Origin: Oscillospiraceae bacterium
Lineage (GTDB): Bacteria > Bacillota > Clostridia > Oscillospirales > Butyricicoccaceae
Reading direction: 5' to 3'
Assembly: GCA_902797555.1 (NCBI GenBank)
Contig: CADBTM010000157.1
Coordinates: 1 to 14,696 of the forward strand
DNA length: 14,696 bases
Numbering within the stretch: the stretch's first letter is position 1; each line of letters opens with the position of its first letter. The notes under the pieces are model-generated. The model did no database searches and was not told the DNA's origin. It saw only the letters and a list, made by a program, of their open reading frames with translations. Shown here piece after piece: positions 1-6,988 of the stretch. The position numbers and the translations under genes are program-made.

Positions 1-1650
1 CTTGGTCGCCTCGGTGAAGGTGTAGTTGCTGCCGTCCTTGGCGGTGACGGTGACGGTGGCGGTGCCGGCGTTAATGTTGTTGGAGTAGGACACGGTATAG
101 TCGGTGTCCTTCACCAGCTTGGCGGGGGTCACGGTAATGGCGGGCTCGATAGCGGAGCCGGTGTAGGTCTGATCCGCGATATCGCCGATGGTGACGGTAA
201 TCGTCTTGGGGGTGACGGTGGCGGTACCGATATCAATAAAGGTATCCACCATGTCCGCATAGTGGTTGTCATTGTTGACCTTGGCCTTGATGGTGTACTC
301 GCCCACATCGACAACCGGGGTCGGGTAAAACTCAATAAAGACGTCGCCGTCAAACTTGTCGGTGCCCACCAGCTTTTTCAGCGTATCGGACAGATCGCTG
401 CCGGTGTATTCGGCGGTGACATTCTCCACGGTGAAGTCACCGGGCGTAACCGTTTTGCCGTTGACCGTGACGGTGACGGTGTCGGTCAGGCTGCTCTTAT
501 CATTGGAGGTCAGCGTAACGGTGGTATCGCCCTTGGTCAGAGGATCGGGAGAAACGGTGTAGTTGGTGTAATCCGTGTCGGTGGTGCCGTCGTCATAGGT
601 GGCGGTCACAGCCATGCCGGCGGGATCAAAAGACTCGCCGTCCACATACACGGTCTTGGTGGGCTGGGCGGTGATCTCCATGGCGGTGATTTCCTTGTAC
701 AGCGTTGCCGGGAAGGTCTTGGTGGCAACGAAAGCATCGCCCTGACGCTCAAAGGTCAGGCCGGAAGAGCCTTCATAGGTGCAGGTGGCGTCGTCCGCAA
801 AGGCGTTGCCCTCGGCAGGGGTGACGGTAACAGTGGCGGTATACACCGTGCTGGCGGCGAAGACCGGGCCGGTTTCACCGGTTGCCAGCGCGGGAGACCA
901 GGTGCAGCTCACTTCGGCATTCTTGGAATTGGTCGCAAGCGAGGTGGTGTCACCGTTGCCCTTGACGGGAGTGGCGACCTCACCGGTCACGGTGATGGCG
1001 GTGAGGGGGATGGCCAAAGAACCGGAAATATCCTCGTTCAATGCAACGATAGACAGGTTTTTGCTGGTTCCGTTGTCCGGATCCACGTCATAAACTGCAT
1101 TGTATGCAAACAGGTCTTTGCCGCCCTCTTTGCCGCTGGTGACGAGGGTGAACTCTGCAGCTCCGCCGGAGGCAAGAGCCGCATCGAGCGCTTTGAAATA
1201 ATACGTAATTGTGAACACTTCATCAGTAATGCCAAACGTAGCATCGCCGGCAAGATTCAGCGCAACAGCCGCAGAACCATTGACCGTTGTGGTGTTCACA
1301 TTCGGGGTAGGCTCGGTATAAGCCTCTCCATAGATATCGGAAAAAGAAACACCATAGTAAATTGTGTTTTTTCCGACTTTTCTGTTGAAGGATTTGGTGT
1401 TGTTCTTGTCCCACTCTACCATGCTGTCATCATAGAGAAGGTTCAAGTTCACACCGGAAGTCGTGTACTCAGAAGACGGGGTGATAGAGATTTTTACCTC
1501 TACTACATTGTCCTCACCCAGTTCTCCAACTTCCATGGAAAACTGTACTTTGTTATCACTGTCGCTGGCACTGTTCGCAGCAAAGACGCTCAGGTTCAAG
1601 CAACTGAACAGCATGGCTACAGTAAGCAAAACCGATAATGCTTTCTTCAT
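1..1650 (-). CDS. Secreted cohesin-like / Ig-like repeat surface protein (partial, C-terminus beyond left edge)
   Basis: An uninterrupted frame of 550 codons runs from an ATG at 1650 to the left edge without a stop. The start is preceded by GGAGGG seven bases upstream. Residues 1-24 form a Sec signal peptide (MKK, hydrophobic core, VFA-A cleavage site). Residues about 35-205 look like a cohesin-type beta-sandwich, with an opening VEVKISI strand, a GVNLNLLYDD strand and a closing FTITYYFKA strand; this is a fold-level call. Residues about 215-318 are Ig-like (WSP and YTATVTVTP signatures). Residues about 320-396 match bacterial Ig-like group 3 (Big_3: TKTVYVDGESFDPAGM, then YDDGTT). From about 400 on, MBG/YDG-type repeats begin (EYTGSDLSDTL; QTYTGSAIEPAITVTP). 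It is the third gene of an operon, 15 bases after the dockerin gene. The likely role is structural: displaying a cohesin on a long extracellular stalk. The missing C-terminus may carry an anchor, more cohesins or a dockerin. No catalytic domain is visible. Confidence 0.85.
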   Translation of the reverse strand, partial: MKKALSVLLTVAMLFSCLNLSVFAANSASDSDNKVQFSMEVGELGEDNVVEVKISITPSSEYTTSGVNLNLLYDDSMVEWDKNNTKSFNRKVGKNTIYYGVSFSDIYGEAYTEPTPNVNTTTVNGSAAVALNLAGDATFGITDEVFTITYYFKALDAALASGGAAEFTLVTSGKEGGKDLFAYNAVYDVDPDNGTSKNLSIVALNEDISGSLAIPLTAITVTGEVATPVKGNGDTTSLATNSKNAEVSCTWSPALATGETGPVFAASTVYTATVTVTPAEGNAFADDATCTYEGSSGLTFERQGDAFVATKTFPATLYKEITAMEITAQPTKTVYVDGESFDPAGMAVTATYDDGTTDTDYTNYTVSPDPLTKGDTTVTLTSNDKSSLTDTVTVTVNGKTVTPGDFTVENVTAEYTGSDLSDTLKKLVGTDKFDGDVFIEFYPTPVVDVGEYTIKAKVNNDNHYADMVDTFIDIGTATVTPKTITVTIGDIADQTYTGSAIEPAITVTPAKLVKDTDYTVSYSNNINAGTATVTVTAKDGSNYTFTEATK

Positions 1651-1665
1651 GCTTGTTTCCCTCCG

Positions 1666-2331
1666 TTAAAATGTTTCCAAATCGACCAGATAACGCATGA
1701 TTACGATTGCATCGTTCAGACCAACGCTATTGCTTTTATCCACATCGGCAGCAAGCTTCTGAACCGAATCCAGAGTTTCCAGATCGACCAGATAACGCAT
1801 AATCATAATTGCGTCATTCAGACCAACGCTTTTACTATTGTCCACATCGCCCAGCATATAGGCTGCATATCCCTGGAAGCTGAGAATTTCAGTCTGGGTA
1901 TATGCTCCGCCGGAGAGGTACACATGATAGGTCTTGCCTCCCTCGATGCTGGCAGGATAGACGGTAAAGCTGACGCTGCCGGAAGCGGCGGTATCCTGAT
2001 CGATATAGACCAGATTGCCGTCGGTGGGCACGCCGTCTTCGTTCTGAGCCAGAAGCAGATAGAAGTTTCCGTCGCTCAGTCCGCTGACGGTCACCTTGAT
2101 CTTGACGGCATCGGCATAGAAGTCTGCGACGTCCGTTCCGTCGATGTTGGCTGCAGCGGGAGAGACGGTGGTTCCGCCTTCGTTTTGCACCTGATAGTCA
2201 ACGGTGACGGCGCCAAGCTTTTTCACGTTGTAGATGCCGCCCGTGGTGGGAACATCCGCAGCGAAAACAGGCAGGCACAGAGACGTGACCAGCAGAGCGG
2301 CCAGAAGAATGGCTGTTACTGTTTTTTTCAC
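1666..2331 (-). CDS. Secreted dockerin-bearing protein with unknown N-terminal domain
   Basis: This 221-residue protein starts at a GTG (2331) with AAGGAGG nine bases upstream, in the gap after the preceding stop. Residues 1-24 are a signal peptide (PVFA-A). Residues about 26-150 form a beta-rich domain I do not recognise, with no visible catalytic signature. Residues 158-221 are a type I-like dockerin: two F-hand calcium loops, D162-D173 and D196-D207, each reading D-x-D-x-S-x-S-V-G-L-N-D and followed by an IMRYLVDLET helix. Dockerins bind cohesins, and cohesin-type genes flank this one on both sides (17-base and 15-base gaps), so it is the natural ligand of one or both partners. The two repeats are nearly identical. 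Loop positions 10-11, which dictate cohesin choice in known type I dockerins, are Leu-Asn in both, compatible with symmetric dual-mode binding. The dockerin call is firm; the function of the N-terminal domain is unknown. Confidence 0.93.
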   Translation of the reverse strand: MKKTVTAILLAALLVTSLCLPVFAADVPTTGGIYNVKKLGAVTVDYQVQNEGGTTVSPAAANIDGTDVADFYADAVKIKVTVSGLSDGNFYLLLAQNEDGVPTDGNLVYIDQDTAASGSVSFTVYPASIEGGKTYHVYLSGGAYTQTEILSFQGYAAYMLGDVDNSKSVGLNDAIMIMRYLVDLETLDSVQKLAADVDKSNSVGLNDAIVIMRYLVDLETF

Positions 2332-2348
2332 GCTACGTTTCCTCCTTC

Positions 2349-3503
2349 TTACTGAAATTTATCGAGATAGTTGACCAGAATATCGGCCAACTCAGCTCGC
2401 GTTGCGGGAGTGGTGGGACGAAGTCTGTCCGTACCCTGTCCACTGATGATTTCGTGGTAAACGCCCCAGTACATGGCGGGCTTTGCCCATGCGCCGATCT
2501 GATCGCTGTCGGCAAAGCTGCTGTCATAAATGGGGGTCACCAAAAGCTCCATTCCGCTCTGTCCTCCTGCGTAATAGAAGAGGATCTTGAGCGCCTCCTG
2601 CCGGGTGATGCTTCCCTGCGGATCAAAGGTGGTGGCAGTCTTGCCGTTGACCGATCCGGTGGCATACGCCCAGTTGATGGCGGTGCGGAACTCTGCGCTC
2701 TGGGTCTGGGTGTCGGTGAAGGGCGCCTCGGTCGTCACAGCGGGGCTGCCCGCCATGCGGTACAGCACGGTGACGAACTGTGCCCGGGTCACATTGTCCT
2801 CGGGACCGAAGTTGCCGCCGGGATAGCCCTTGAACAGACCCAGCTGGGCAGACCGCCGGATGGACTGCTCCGCCCAATGCCCGGAGATGTCGTTGAAGTT
2901 GGGCAGCTCGGTCGTTGTGCCGCCGTCAGAGGGCGGGGTCACGGGGTCGGGCGTGGGAGTCGGGGTCGGATCGGGTGTCGGCGTAGGATTCACCGGAGGC
3001 TTGGGATCAACAGGATCAGGCGTCACCGGGTCGGTTTGGGAGCCATAATTTCCTTCCCACTTGAGCGAGGCGGTATAATAATCGCCCACTTGCGGCCCGA
3101 CAAGGTATTTTACAGCTTCCAGCTCTGAACCGGTCAGATCCTGCTTGGCGGTAAACTTGATTGTGAACAGCAACCCATCGTCTACAATGTCCTCCAGGGT
3201 CGCTGCGACAATCGCCGCACCGTCACCGGCTTTGGGATTTGCCGCATATACAGTACCGGACAATAGTTCGCCTACAACGATCCTGTTGCATGTGACAGCA
3301 TTCCGATCGTATGCCATGGTAAACTCGATTTTCGCAAACCCCGGATTGTTCTTGAGCTCCACCGTGACGTCAAAGCTTTCCCCGGCCTTGACGGCTCCGC
3401 TGGGTGCGGTAATCACAAAGGTCGCTCCGGCGGCCATCGCCGGGATGGAGATTGCCAGCAGCATCGCTGCCGCCAGCAGGATCGCTATGGATTTTTTTCT
3501 CAT
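2349..3503 (-). CDS. Cohesin-SLH surface anchoring scaffoldin-like protein
   Basis: This 384-residue protein is counted from the ATG at 3503, which sits about six bases after GGGGGAGGA. The in-frame ATG at 3509 touches that site and is less likely to be used. Residues 1-25 are a signal peptide. Residues about 27-152 are a cohesin domain (SFDVTVELKNNPGFAKIEFTM, then AYD and LFTIKFTAK). Residues about 157-198 are a Pro/Thr/Asp linker. Three SLH domains follow at about 202-252, 260-312 and 328-380, carrying TRAQF, TRQEA and TRAEL signatures. SLH triplets bind pyruvylated secondary cell-wall polymer, so the protein should fix a cohesin to the cell surface. The layout resembles the single-cohesin anchoring protein OlpA of Clostridium thermocellum (established for that protein; inferred here). 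It is the first gene of the operon, just downstream of a perfect sigma-A promoter. Its expected partner is the dockerin protein encoded next. Confidence 0.93.
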   Translation of the reverse strand: MRKKSIAILLAAAMLLAISIPAMAAGATFVITAPSGAVKAGESFDVTVELKNNPGFAKIEFTMAYDRNAVTCNRIVVGELLSGTVYAANPKAGDGAAIVAATLEDIVDDGLLFTIKFTAKQDLTGSELEAVKYLVGPQVGDYYTASLKWEGNYGSQTDPVTPDPVDPKPPVNPTPTPDPTPTPTPDPVTPPSDGGTTTELPNFNDISGHWAEQSIRRSAQLGLFKGYPGGNFGPEDNVTRAQFVTVLYRMAGSPAVTTEAPFTDTQTQSAEFRTAINWAYATGSVNGKTATTFDPQGSITRQEALKILFYYAGGQSGMELLVTPIYDSSFADSDQIGAWAKPAMYWGVYHEIISGQGTDRLRPTTPATRAELADILVNYLDKFQ

Positions 3504-3605
3504 TCGCATTCCTCCCCCTGAAAGGTCGCAGTCCACAGTTTGCGAGCGGTTGGTTCCTGATTTTCAGAAAACGCCTTTTCAGCCAACATATAATGATACA
3601 CATAA

Positions 3606-3634
3606 ATTATAGTAAAATATAAAACATCTGTCAA
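3606..3634 (-). promoter_or_regulatory. Consensus sigma-A promoter of the cohesin/dockerin operon
   Basis: Read on the minus strand, a perfect TTGACA (3634-3629) is followed by a 17-base spacer and a perfect TATAAT (3611-3606). Transcription should start near 3599 and leave a leader of about 95 bases before the SLH gene. The leader contains a small TTTTC/GAAAA hairpin near 3560-3580 but no riboswitch I recognise. Confidence 0.9.
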
Positions 3635-3757
3635 GCTATTCTGCGGTAGAAAATGGCATTTCCAAAAATTATTCAACAGTCTGCTTTTCTTGTCGGCGGT
3701 CTCATACCGGGTTTCGGGGAGAAATGCCAGATTTCTCTTTTCTTTTTGGGCAAGATA

Positions 3758-3766
3758 TGCTATACT
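3758..3766 (+). promoter_or_regulatory. Extended -10 promoter for the YihY-family / dehydrogenase pair
   Basis: TGC immediately followed by TATACT (3761-3766) forms an extended -10 element about 30 bases before the YihY-family start. No good -35 box lies at the usual distance, as is common for extended -10 promoters. The rest of 3640-3757 shows no gene or structure that I can support. Confidence 0.55.
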
Positions 3767-3796
3767 TCACGGGTAAAGCAAGGAGGGATGCGAAAC

Positions 3797-4645
3797 ATGT
3801 CCAAGGAGAAAAGCCGCGGCTCGGTCGTGCTGCAGGTGGTGCGGGCGACGGTGCTCCGCTATTTTCAGGATCTGGTGCCCCGCTCCTCCGCCGAGCTGTC
3901 CTATTACCTGCTCTTTTCCCTGTTTCCGGCGCTGATCTTTCTCAACGCCGCCATTTCCATGCTCCATCTTTCCACCGATATGCTCACCCAGCATCTCAAT
4001 GTGGTGCTGCCAGAGCAGGCTTCGGGGATCATCACCGCATACCTCTCCTACATTCAGGGGCTGGACGCCCGGGTGCTCCTGTTTGCTTCCCTGTTTTTGA
4101 CGGTGTACGCCATTTCCCGCGCCGTGGTCTCGCTGATGAGCTCGGTGGCGCGGGCTTACCGCATCCCCCAGCAGGGCTTTGGCAATCTGCTGGTGAGCAT
4201 CGCCGTGACGGTGGCGCTGCTGATCGGCTGTGTGCTGTTCCTGGTGCTCATCATGATTCGGGAAAATCTTCTGCTGCAAATCAACCAATATATCACCCTC
4301 CCCGCCTTTATCTTCCAGCTGTGGACCATCCTGCGGCTGACGGTGGCGCCGGTGGTGATGTTCTTTCTGGTGGCCAGCCTGTACGCCGTGGTTGCCCACG
4401 GAAAATACCGCTTCTGGCAGTCGCTCCCCGGGGCGGGTGTCGCCGTGGTGCTGTGGTTTTTGCTGACCAGCGGGTTTTCCTACTATGTTGGGCACATCGC
4501 CAGCTATTCCCTGCTGTACGGTTCGCTGGCGTCCATCATGATCCTGATGATCTGGTTTCACCTCACCGGCTCCATCCTCATCATGGGGGCGGAGTTCAAC
4601 CACGTTTTGTTCCAAAACCGCAGAAAAAAAGGAGGTTCGGTATGA
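3797..4645 (+). CDS. YihY/BrkB-family (UPF0761) inner-membrane protein
   Basis: A 282-residue integral membrane protein. I chose the ATG at 3797 because AGGAGGG lies nine bases upstream; the ATG at 3788 abuts that site and the upstream frame is a non-coding extension. Six hydrophobic segments are visible at about 36-57, 93-116, 131-155, 176-200, 213-233 and 243-266. Family signatures are present: SYYLLFSLFPALI near residues 35-47 and YGSLASIMILMIWF...GAEFN near 241-268. Length and layout match the YihY/YhjD/BrkB family. The family is widespread, has been proposed to include transporters, and its substrates are mostly unknown; the 'ribonuclease BN' name in older annotations is an error. Its TGA overlaps the ATG of the following dehydrogenase (ATGA), so the two are translationally coupled. 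The family call is firm and the function is open. Confidence 0.93.
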   Translation: MSKEKSRGSVVLQVVRATVLRYFQDLVPRSSAELSYYLLFSLFPALIFLNAAISMLHLSTDMLTQHLNVVLPEQASGIITAYLSYIQGLDARVLLFASLFLTVYAISRAVVSLMSSVARAYRIPQQGFGNLLVSIAVTVALLIGCVLFLVLIMIRENLLLQINQYITLPAFIFQLWTILRLTVAPVVMFFLVASLYAVVAHGKYRFWQSLPGAGVAVVLWFLLTSGFSYYVGHIASYSLLYGSLASIMILMIWFHLTGSILIMGAEFNHVLFQNRRKKGGSV

Positions 4646-5607
4646 ACAGAATCATCCCCGTTCACATCTCTTTTTACAACGACCGCTGGGAGAAAATGAT
4701 CTCCGACGGTGTAAAGGCGCTGGGCTATACGCCCCGATTTCTTCAGGGGGACGAGGTTCGTCTGGAGGACGTGGCCGACGCCGAGATCCTCTTTGGCATG
4801 TTCCCCGCCGACATTTTGCGCCAGTGTGACAAGCTGCGCTGGATGCAGTGCTCCTTTGCAGGGGTGGATCGCTATTGCCGTCCCGGAGTGTTTGCCCGGG
4901 AGGACGTGATCCTCACCAACGCCTCGGGCGCTTACGGCATCACCATCTCGGAGCATATGCTGTGCGTGCTGCTCATGATGATGCGGCGCATGCCGGAATA
5001 TCAGGAGCTGATCGCCCGCCGGGGCTGGGGGATCATCGGAGATATCCGCTCGATCTATGGCAGTACGGTGACCATCGTCGGTATGGGCGATATCGGAAGC
5101 AATTTCGGCCGGAGGCTCAAGGCCATGGGTGCGAAAGTGATCGGGGTACGCCGGACGGCGCACGAGGTGCCCGATTGGGCGGACGCGGTCTACCCTATCG
5201 ACGCCATCTGCGAGGCGGTAAAGGATGCCGACGTTGTCGCCCTCTGCCTGCCCGGAACGGACAAGACCCGGGCGACCCTCAATGAAACCGTTCTTGCCGC
5301 CATGAAGCCGGGCTCCTATGTGCTCAACGTAGGCCGCGGCTCGGCCGTCGATCAAAAGGCGCTGTACGACGCGCTGTGCAGCGGAAAGCTGGCGGGCGCC
5401 GCACTGGACGTGGCCGAGCCCGAGCCCCTGCCCCCCGATCACTTTTTATGGGATGCACCGAACCTGCTGCTCACACCGCATGTTTCGGGCAATATGTCCC
5501 TTTCCAAAACCTGCGAGCTGGTGATCCAGCTTTTCCTGCGCAACCTCGCCCACTGGGAAAAGGGCGAGCCGCTGGAAAAGGTGGTTGACCGAAGCCAGGG
5601 CTACTGA
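4642..5607 (+). CDS. NAD-dependent D-2-hydroxyacid dehydrogenase
   Basis: A 321-residue cytosolic dehydrogenase of normal family length. The start is the ATG at 4642, overlapping the preceding stop, with GGAGG six bases upstream. The Rossmann dinucleotide motif GMGDIG is at 147-152. The catalytic Arg-Glu-His triad is complete: R232 in NVGRGS, E261 in AEPEPLP and H280 in LTPHVSGN. The enzyme should reduce a 2-keto acid (for example glyoxylate, hydroxypyruvate or a branched keto acid) to the D-2-hydroxy acid with NAD(P)H, or run the reverse. The residue after the glycine motif region is VRRT, with two arginines at the end of beta-2 rather than an acidic residue; this hints at NADPH use but is not proof. 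Substrate cannot be read from sequence. A strong intrinsic terminator follows directly. Confidence 0.95.
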   Translation: MNRIIPVHISFYNDRWEKMISDGVKALGYTPRFLQGDEVRLEDVADAEILFGMFPADILRQCDKLRWMQCSFAGVDRYCRPGVFAREDVILTNASGAYGITISEHMLCVLLMMMRRMPEYQELIARRGWGIIGDIRSIYGSTVTIVGMGDIGSNFGRRLKAMGAKVIGVRRTAHEVPDWADAVYPIDAICEAVKDADVVALCLPGTDKTRATLNETVLAAMKPGSYVLNVGRGSAVDQKALYDALCSGKLAGAALDVAEPEPLPPDHFLWDAPNLLLTPHVSGNMSLSKTCELVIQLFLRNLAHWEKGEPLEKVVDRSQGY

Positions 5608-5614
5608 AAAAATG

Positions 5615-5644
5615 CTCCCCCGGCAATCGCCGGGGGAGTTTTTT
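5615..5644. terminator. Bidirectional intrinsic terminator between dehydrogenase and glycosyltransferase
   Basis: A perfect 10-base-pair stem, CTCCCCCGGC (5615-5624) against GCCGGGGGAG (5629-5638) with an AATC loop, is followed by six T on the plus strand. On the minus strand the same stem is followed, after CA, by a run of six T (the A-run at 5607-5612). It can therefore stop both convergent transcripts. The glycosyltransferase stop codon lies inside the T-run. Confidence 0.92.
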
Positions 5645-6845
5645 ATGCAAAGTCGGTTTGCTTTACAGCACCTGTATGACGCATGGGTTTCCATCGCTTT
5701 GTCCTGCAAAACAGGCAGAACACCTGCAGCGGGATCCACGAGGCCATAAATACCGGAAACAGCAGCACGGACGCCCTGTTCCGTGCGCTTTTCGGCCGCT
5801 CACACAGGAGAAAGATCCACGCTGCCATCACCGTGATGAGGAAGGATGCTGTCCCGCCCAACAGCAATCCGGGAACAGCACCCAAGCCGCCCTCTCCCAG
5901 CCGCAGCAGCAGCGAGATCAGCAGGATCATCCCGCCGAAGGCCTGTTCAAAGGGCATGAGCAAAAAGGCGAACATGTCCAGCCGAAGCGGACTGATCGGT
6001 TTTCCCACAAGGGCCGGCAGCCCTTTTCCTGCCGCCTGCATGACGCCGCTGCTCCACCGGCGGCGCTGGGTGATGGATGTCAAAAAGTCCGTCGGCTCCT
6101 CATCGTAGGTTACGGCATCCGGCACCCACGCTACGGCGATATCCCGTGCGGCGCATTGGGCGGCAAACTCGGCGTCCTCGGCGATGGTTTCGGTGACCCA
6201 GCCGCCCATCTCCTCCAGCACCTCCCGTTTTACCGCAAAGCCCGTCCCCACCAGCTTGGCGGACAGATGCCCCGCCGCCCGGGGACGGTTGAACAGAAGA
6301 TCAAATCCGCTGAAATAGATGTCATAACACCCTGCCACCCACGATTGCTTGGGGTTGGACGCGACCTGACGACCCTTGGCAACCTGTGCGCCGGCGCAAA
6401 AAACGTCGTTGATCCGAGCCAGAAACCGTCTGTCCACCACATTGTCCGCGTCAAAAACCACGTATGCGTCATATCCTTTGTCCGAAAGTCGGGCAAAGGC
6501 CTGCCCCAGGGCGTCCCCTTTTGTGCGCACCGGGGCATCGCACAGCAGGATCTCCGCCCCCGCGTCGGCAGCCGCCTCCGCGGTACGGTCGGTGCAGTTG
6601 TTGGGCACAACATAGACGTCGAACAGTGTCCGGGGATACTCCTGTCCGAGCAGGCTTTGTACCAGACGTCCGATCACAGCCTCCTCGTTGCGGGCGGCGA
6701 TCACCACAGCAAAGCGGGTCGCGGGCGGACAGACGGGATAGGGCTTTGGTCTGCGCAGGCCAAAGCGCACCACGGTCAGGACAAAATACAGCGTTACCGC
6801 CTTGCAGGCCAAGCCAACCAGCAGGATCAACAGCGAACGATCCAT
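5643..6845 (-). CDS. Membrane-bound family 2 glycosyltransferase, processive type
   Basis: A 400-residue membrane glycosyltransferase starting at the ATG at 6845, with AAGGAG nine bases upstream. One N-terminal membrane helix (about 4-25) leads into a cytosolic GT2 domain: VVIAARNEE near 47-55, PNNCTD at 81-86, the metal-binding DADN at 132-135, the likely catalytic-base motif AED at 222-224, and QRRRW at 260-264. The Q-x-x-R-W motif is characteristic of processive beta-glycan synthases (cellulose, hyaluronan and poly-GlcNAc types), so a polymer product is likely but its sugar is not determinable. Three C-terminal membrane helices follow at about 290-315, 324-348 and 359-381. The gene is divergent from the two-component operon and shares its symmetric operator region, so co-control with the amidase is plausible. 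No PilZ domain or partner BcsB-like gene is present. Confidence 0.92.
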   Translation of the reverse strand: MDRSLLILLVGLACKAVTLYFVLTVVRFGLRRPKPYPVCPPATRFAVVIAARNEEAVIGRLVQSLLGQEYPRTLFDVYVVPNNCTDRTAEAAADAGAEILLCDAPVRTKGDALGQAFARLSDKGYDAYVVFDADNVVDRRFLARINDVFCAGAQVAKGRQVASNPKQSWVAGCYDIYFSGFDLLFNRPRAAGHLSAKLVGTGFAVKREVLEEMGGWVTETIAEDAEFAAQCAARDIAVAWVPDAVTYDEEPTDFLTSITQRRRWSSGVMQAAGKGLPALVGKPISPLRLDMFAFLLMPFEQAFGGMILLISLLLRLGEGGLGAVPGLLLGGTASFLITVMAAWIFLLCERPKSARNRASVLLFPVFMASWIPLQVFCLFCRTKRWKPMRHTGAVKQTDFA

Positions 6846-6876
6846 TTTTCTCAGCTCCTTTTTTCAGACTATCTGC

Positions 6877-6882
6877 ATCCTA
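6877..6882 (-). promoter_or_regulatory. Candidate -10 of the glycosyltransferase promoter
   Basis: On the minus strand TAGGAT (6882-6877) lies four bases beyond the ACCGGGATTAAGA operator half and about 30 bases before the start codon. No acceptable -35 box lies 17 bases upstream, where the sequence is CCCCGT. This suggests dependence on an activator bound at the operator. The -10 match is only moderate. Confidence 0.4.
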
Positions 6883-6886
6883 TCAG

Positions 6887-6985
6887 ACCGGGATTAAGAA
6901 CGGGGCAGGAACTTTTTTAAGAATCCATTAATCGCACGAATTAAGGAAATCTTAATAGTTTCCCCCCTATGCTCTTAATCCCGGT
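6887..6985. promoter_or_regulatory. Symmetric operator array between glycosyltransferase and two-component operon
   Basis: A perfect 13-base inverted repeat, ACCGGGATTAAGA (6887-6899) and TCTTAATCCCGGT (6973-6985), flanks further CTTAAT-like boxes. On the minus strand the boxes begin at 6898, 6921 and 6945; on the plus strand they begin at about 6927, 6951 and 6974. Successive boxes are 23-24 bases apart, about two helical turns, and every pair is centred on 6936. The outer boxes sit where a -35 element would be for each divergent promoter. OmpR-family regulators commonly bind repeated AT-rich boxes in phase with the helix. The adjacent response regulator is the obvious candidate ligand, which remains an inference. 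Confidence 0.7.
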
Positions 6986-6988
6986 TTC

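Noticed and set aside
262..1638. A 458-codon open frame on the plus strand.
   Set aside because: It lies opposite the minus-strand cohesin/Ig gene, which has a signal peptide, a ribosome site and recognisable domains. The plus-strand translation is Gly/Val/Arg-rich with no domain; it is a codon-bias shadow.
1..1650. Possible frameshift or pseudogene, since the left-most gene has no stop in the window.
   Set aside because: I translated the whole frame and found continuous, sensible Ig-like and repeat sequence with no internal stop. It is simply cut by the window edge.
2910..3035. Short repeated GGGGTCGG-like units that might suggest a tandem repeat or array.
   Set aside because: They encode the Pro/Thr/Asp linker between the cohesin and SLH domains; the units are irregular and carry no spacers, so this is not a CRISPR or regulatory repeat.
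3724..4641. Upstream extension of the dehydrogenase frame through the YihY-family gene, giving an apparent 627-residue protein.
   Set aside because: The extension is low-complexity Pro/Arg/Ala sequence out of frame with a clear membrane protein. The dehydrogenase has its own GGAGG and ATG at 4642 and is full length from there.
5658..6920. A 420-codon plus-strand frame opposite the glycosyltransferase.
   Set aside because: It is a shadow of the GT2 gene, which has all catalytic motifs on the minus strand. It would also read through the divergent promoter region.
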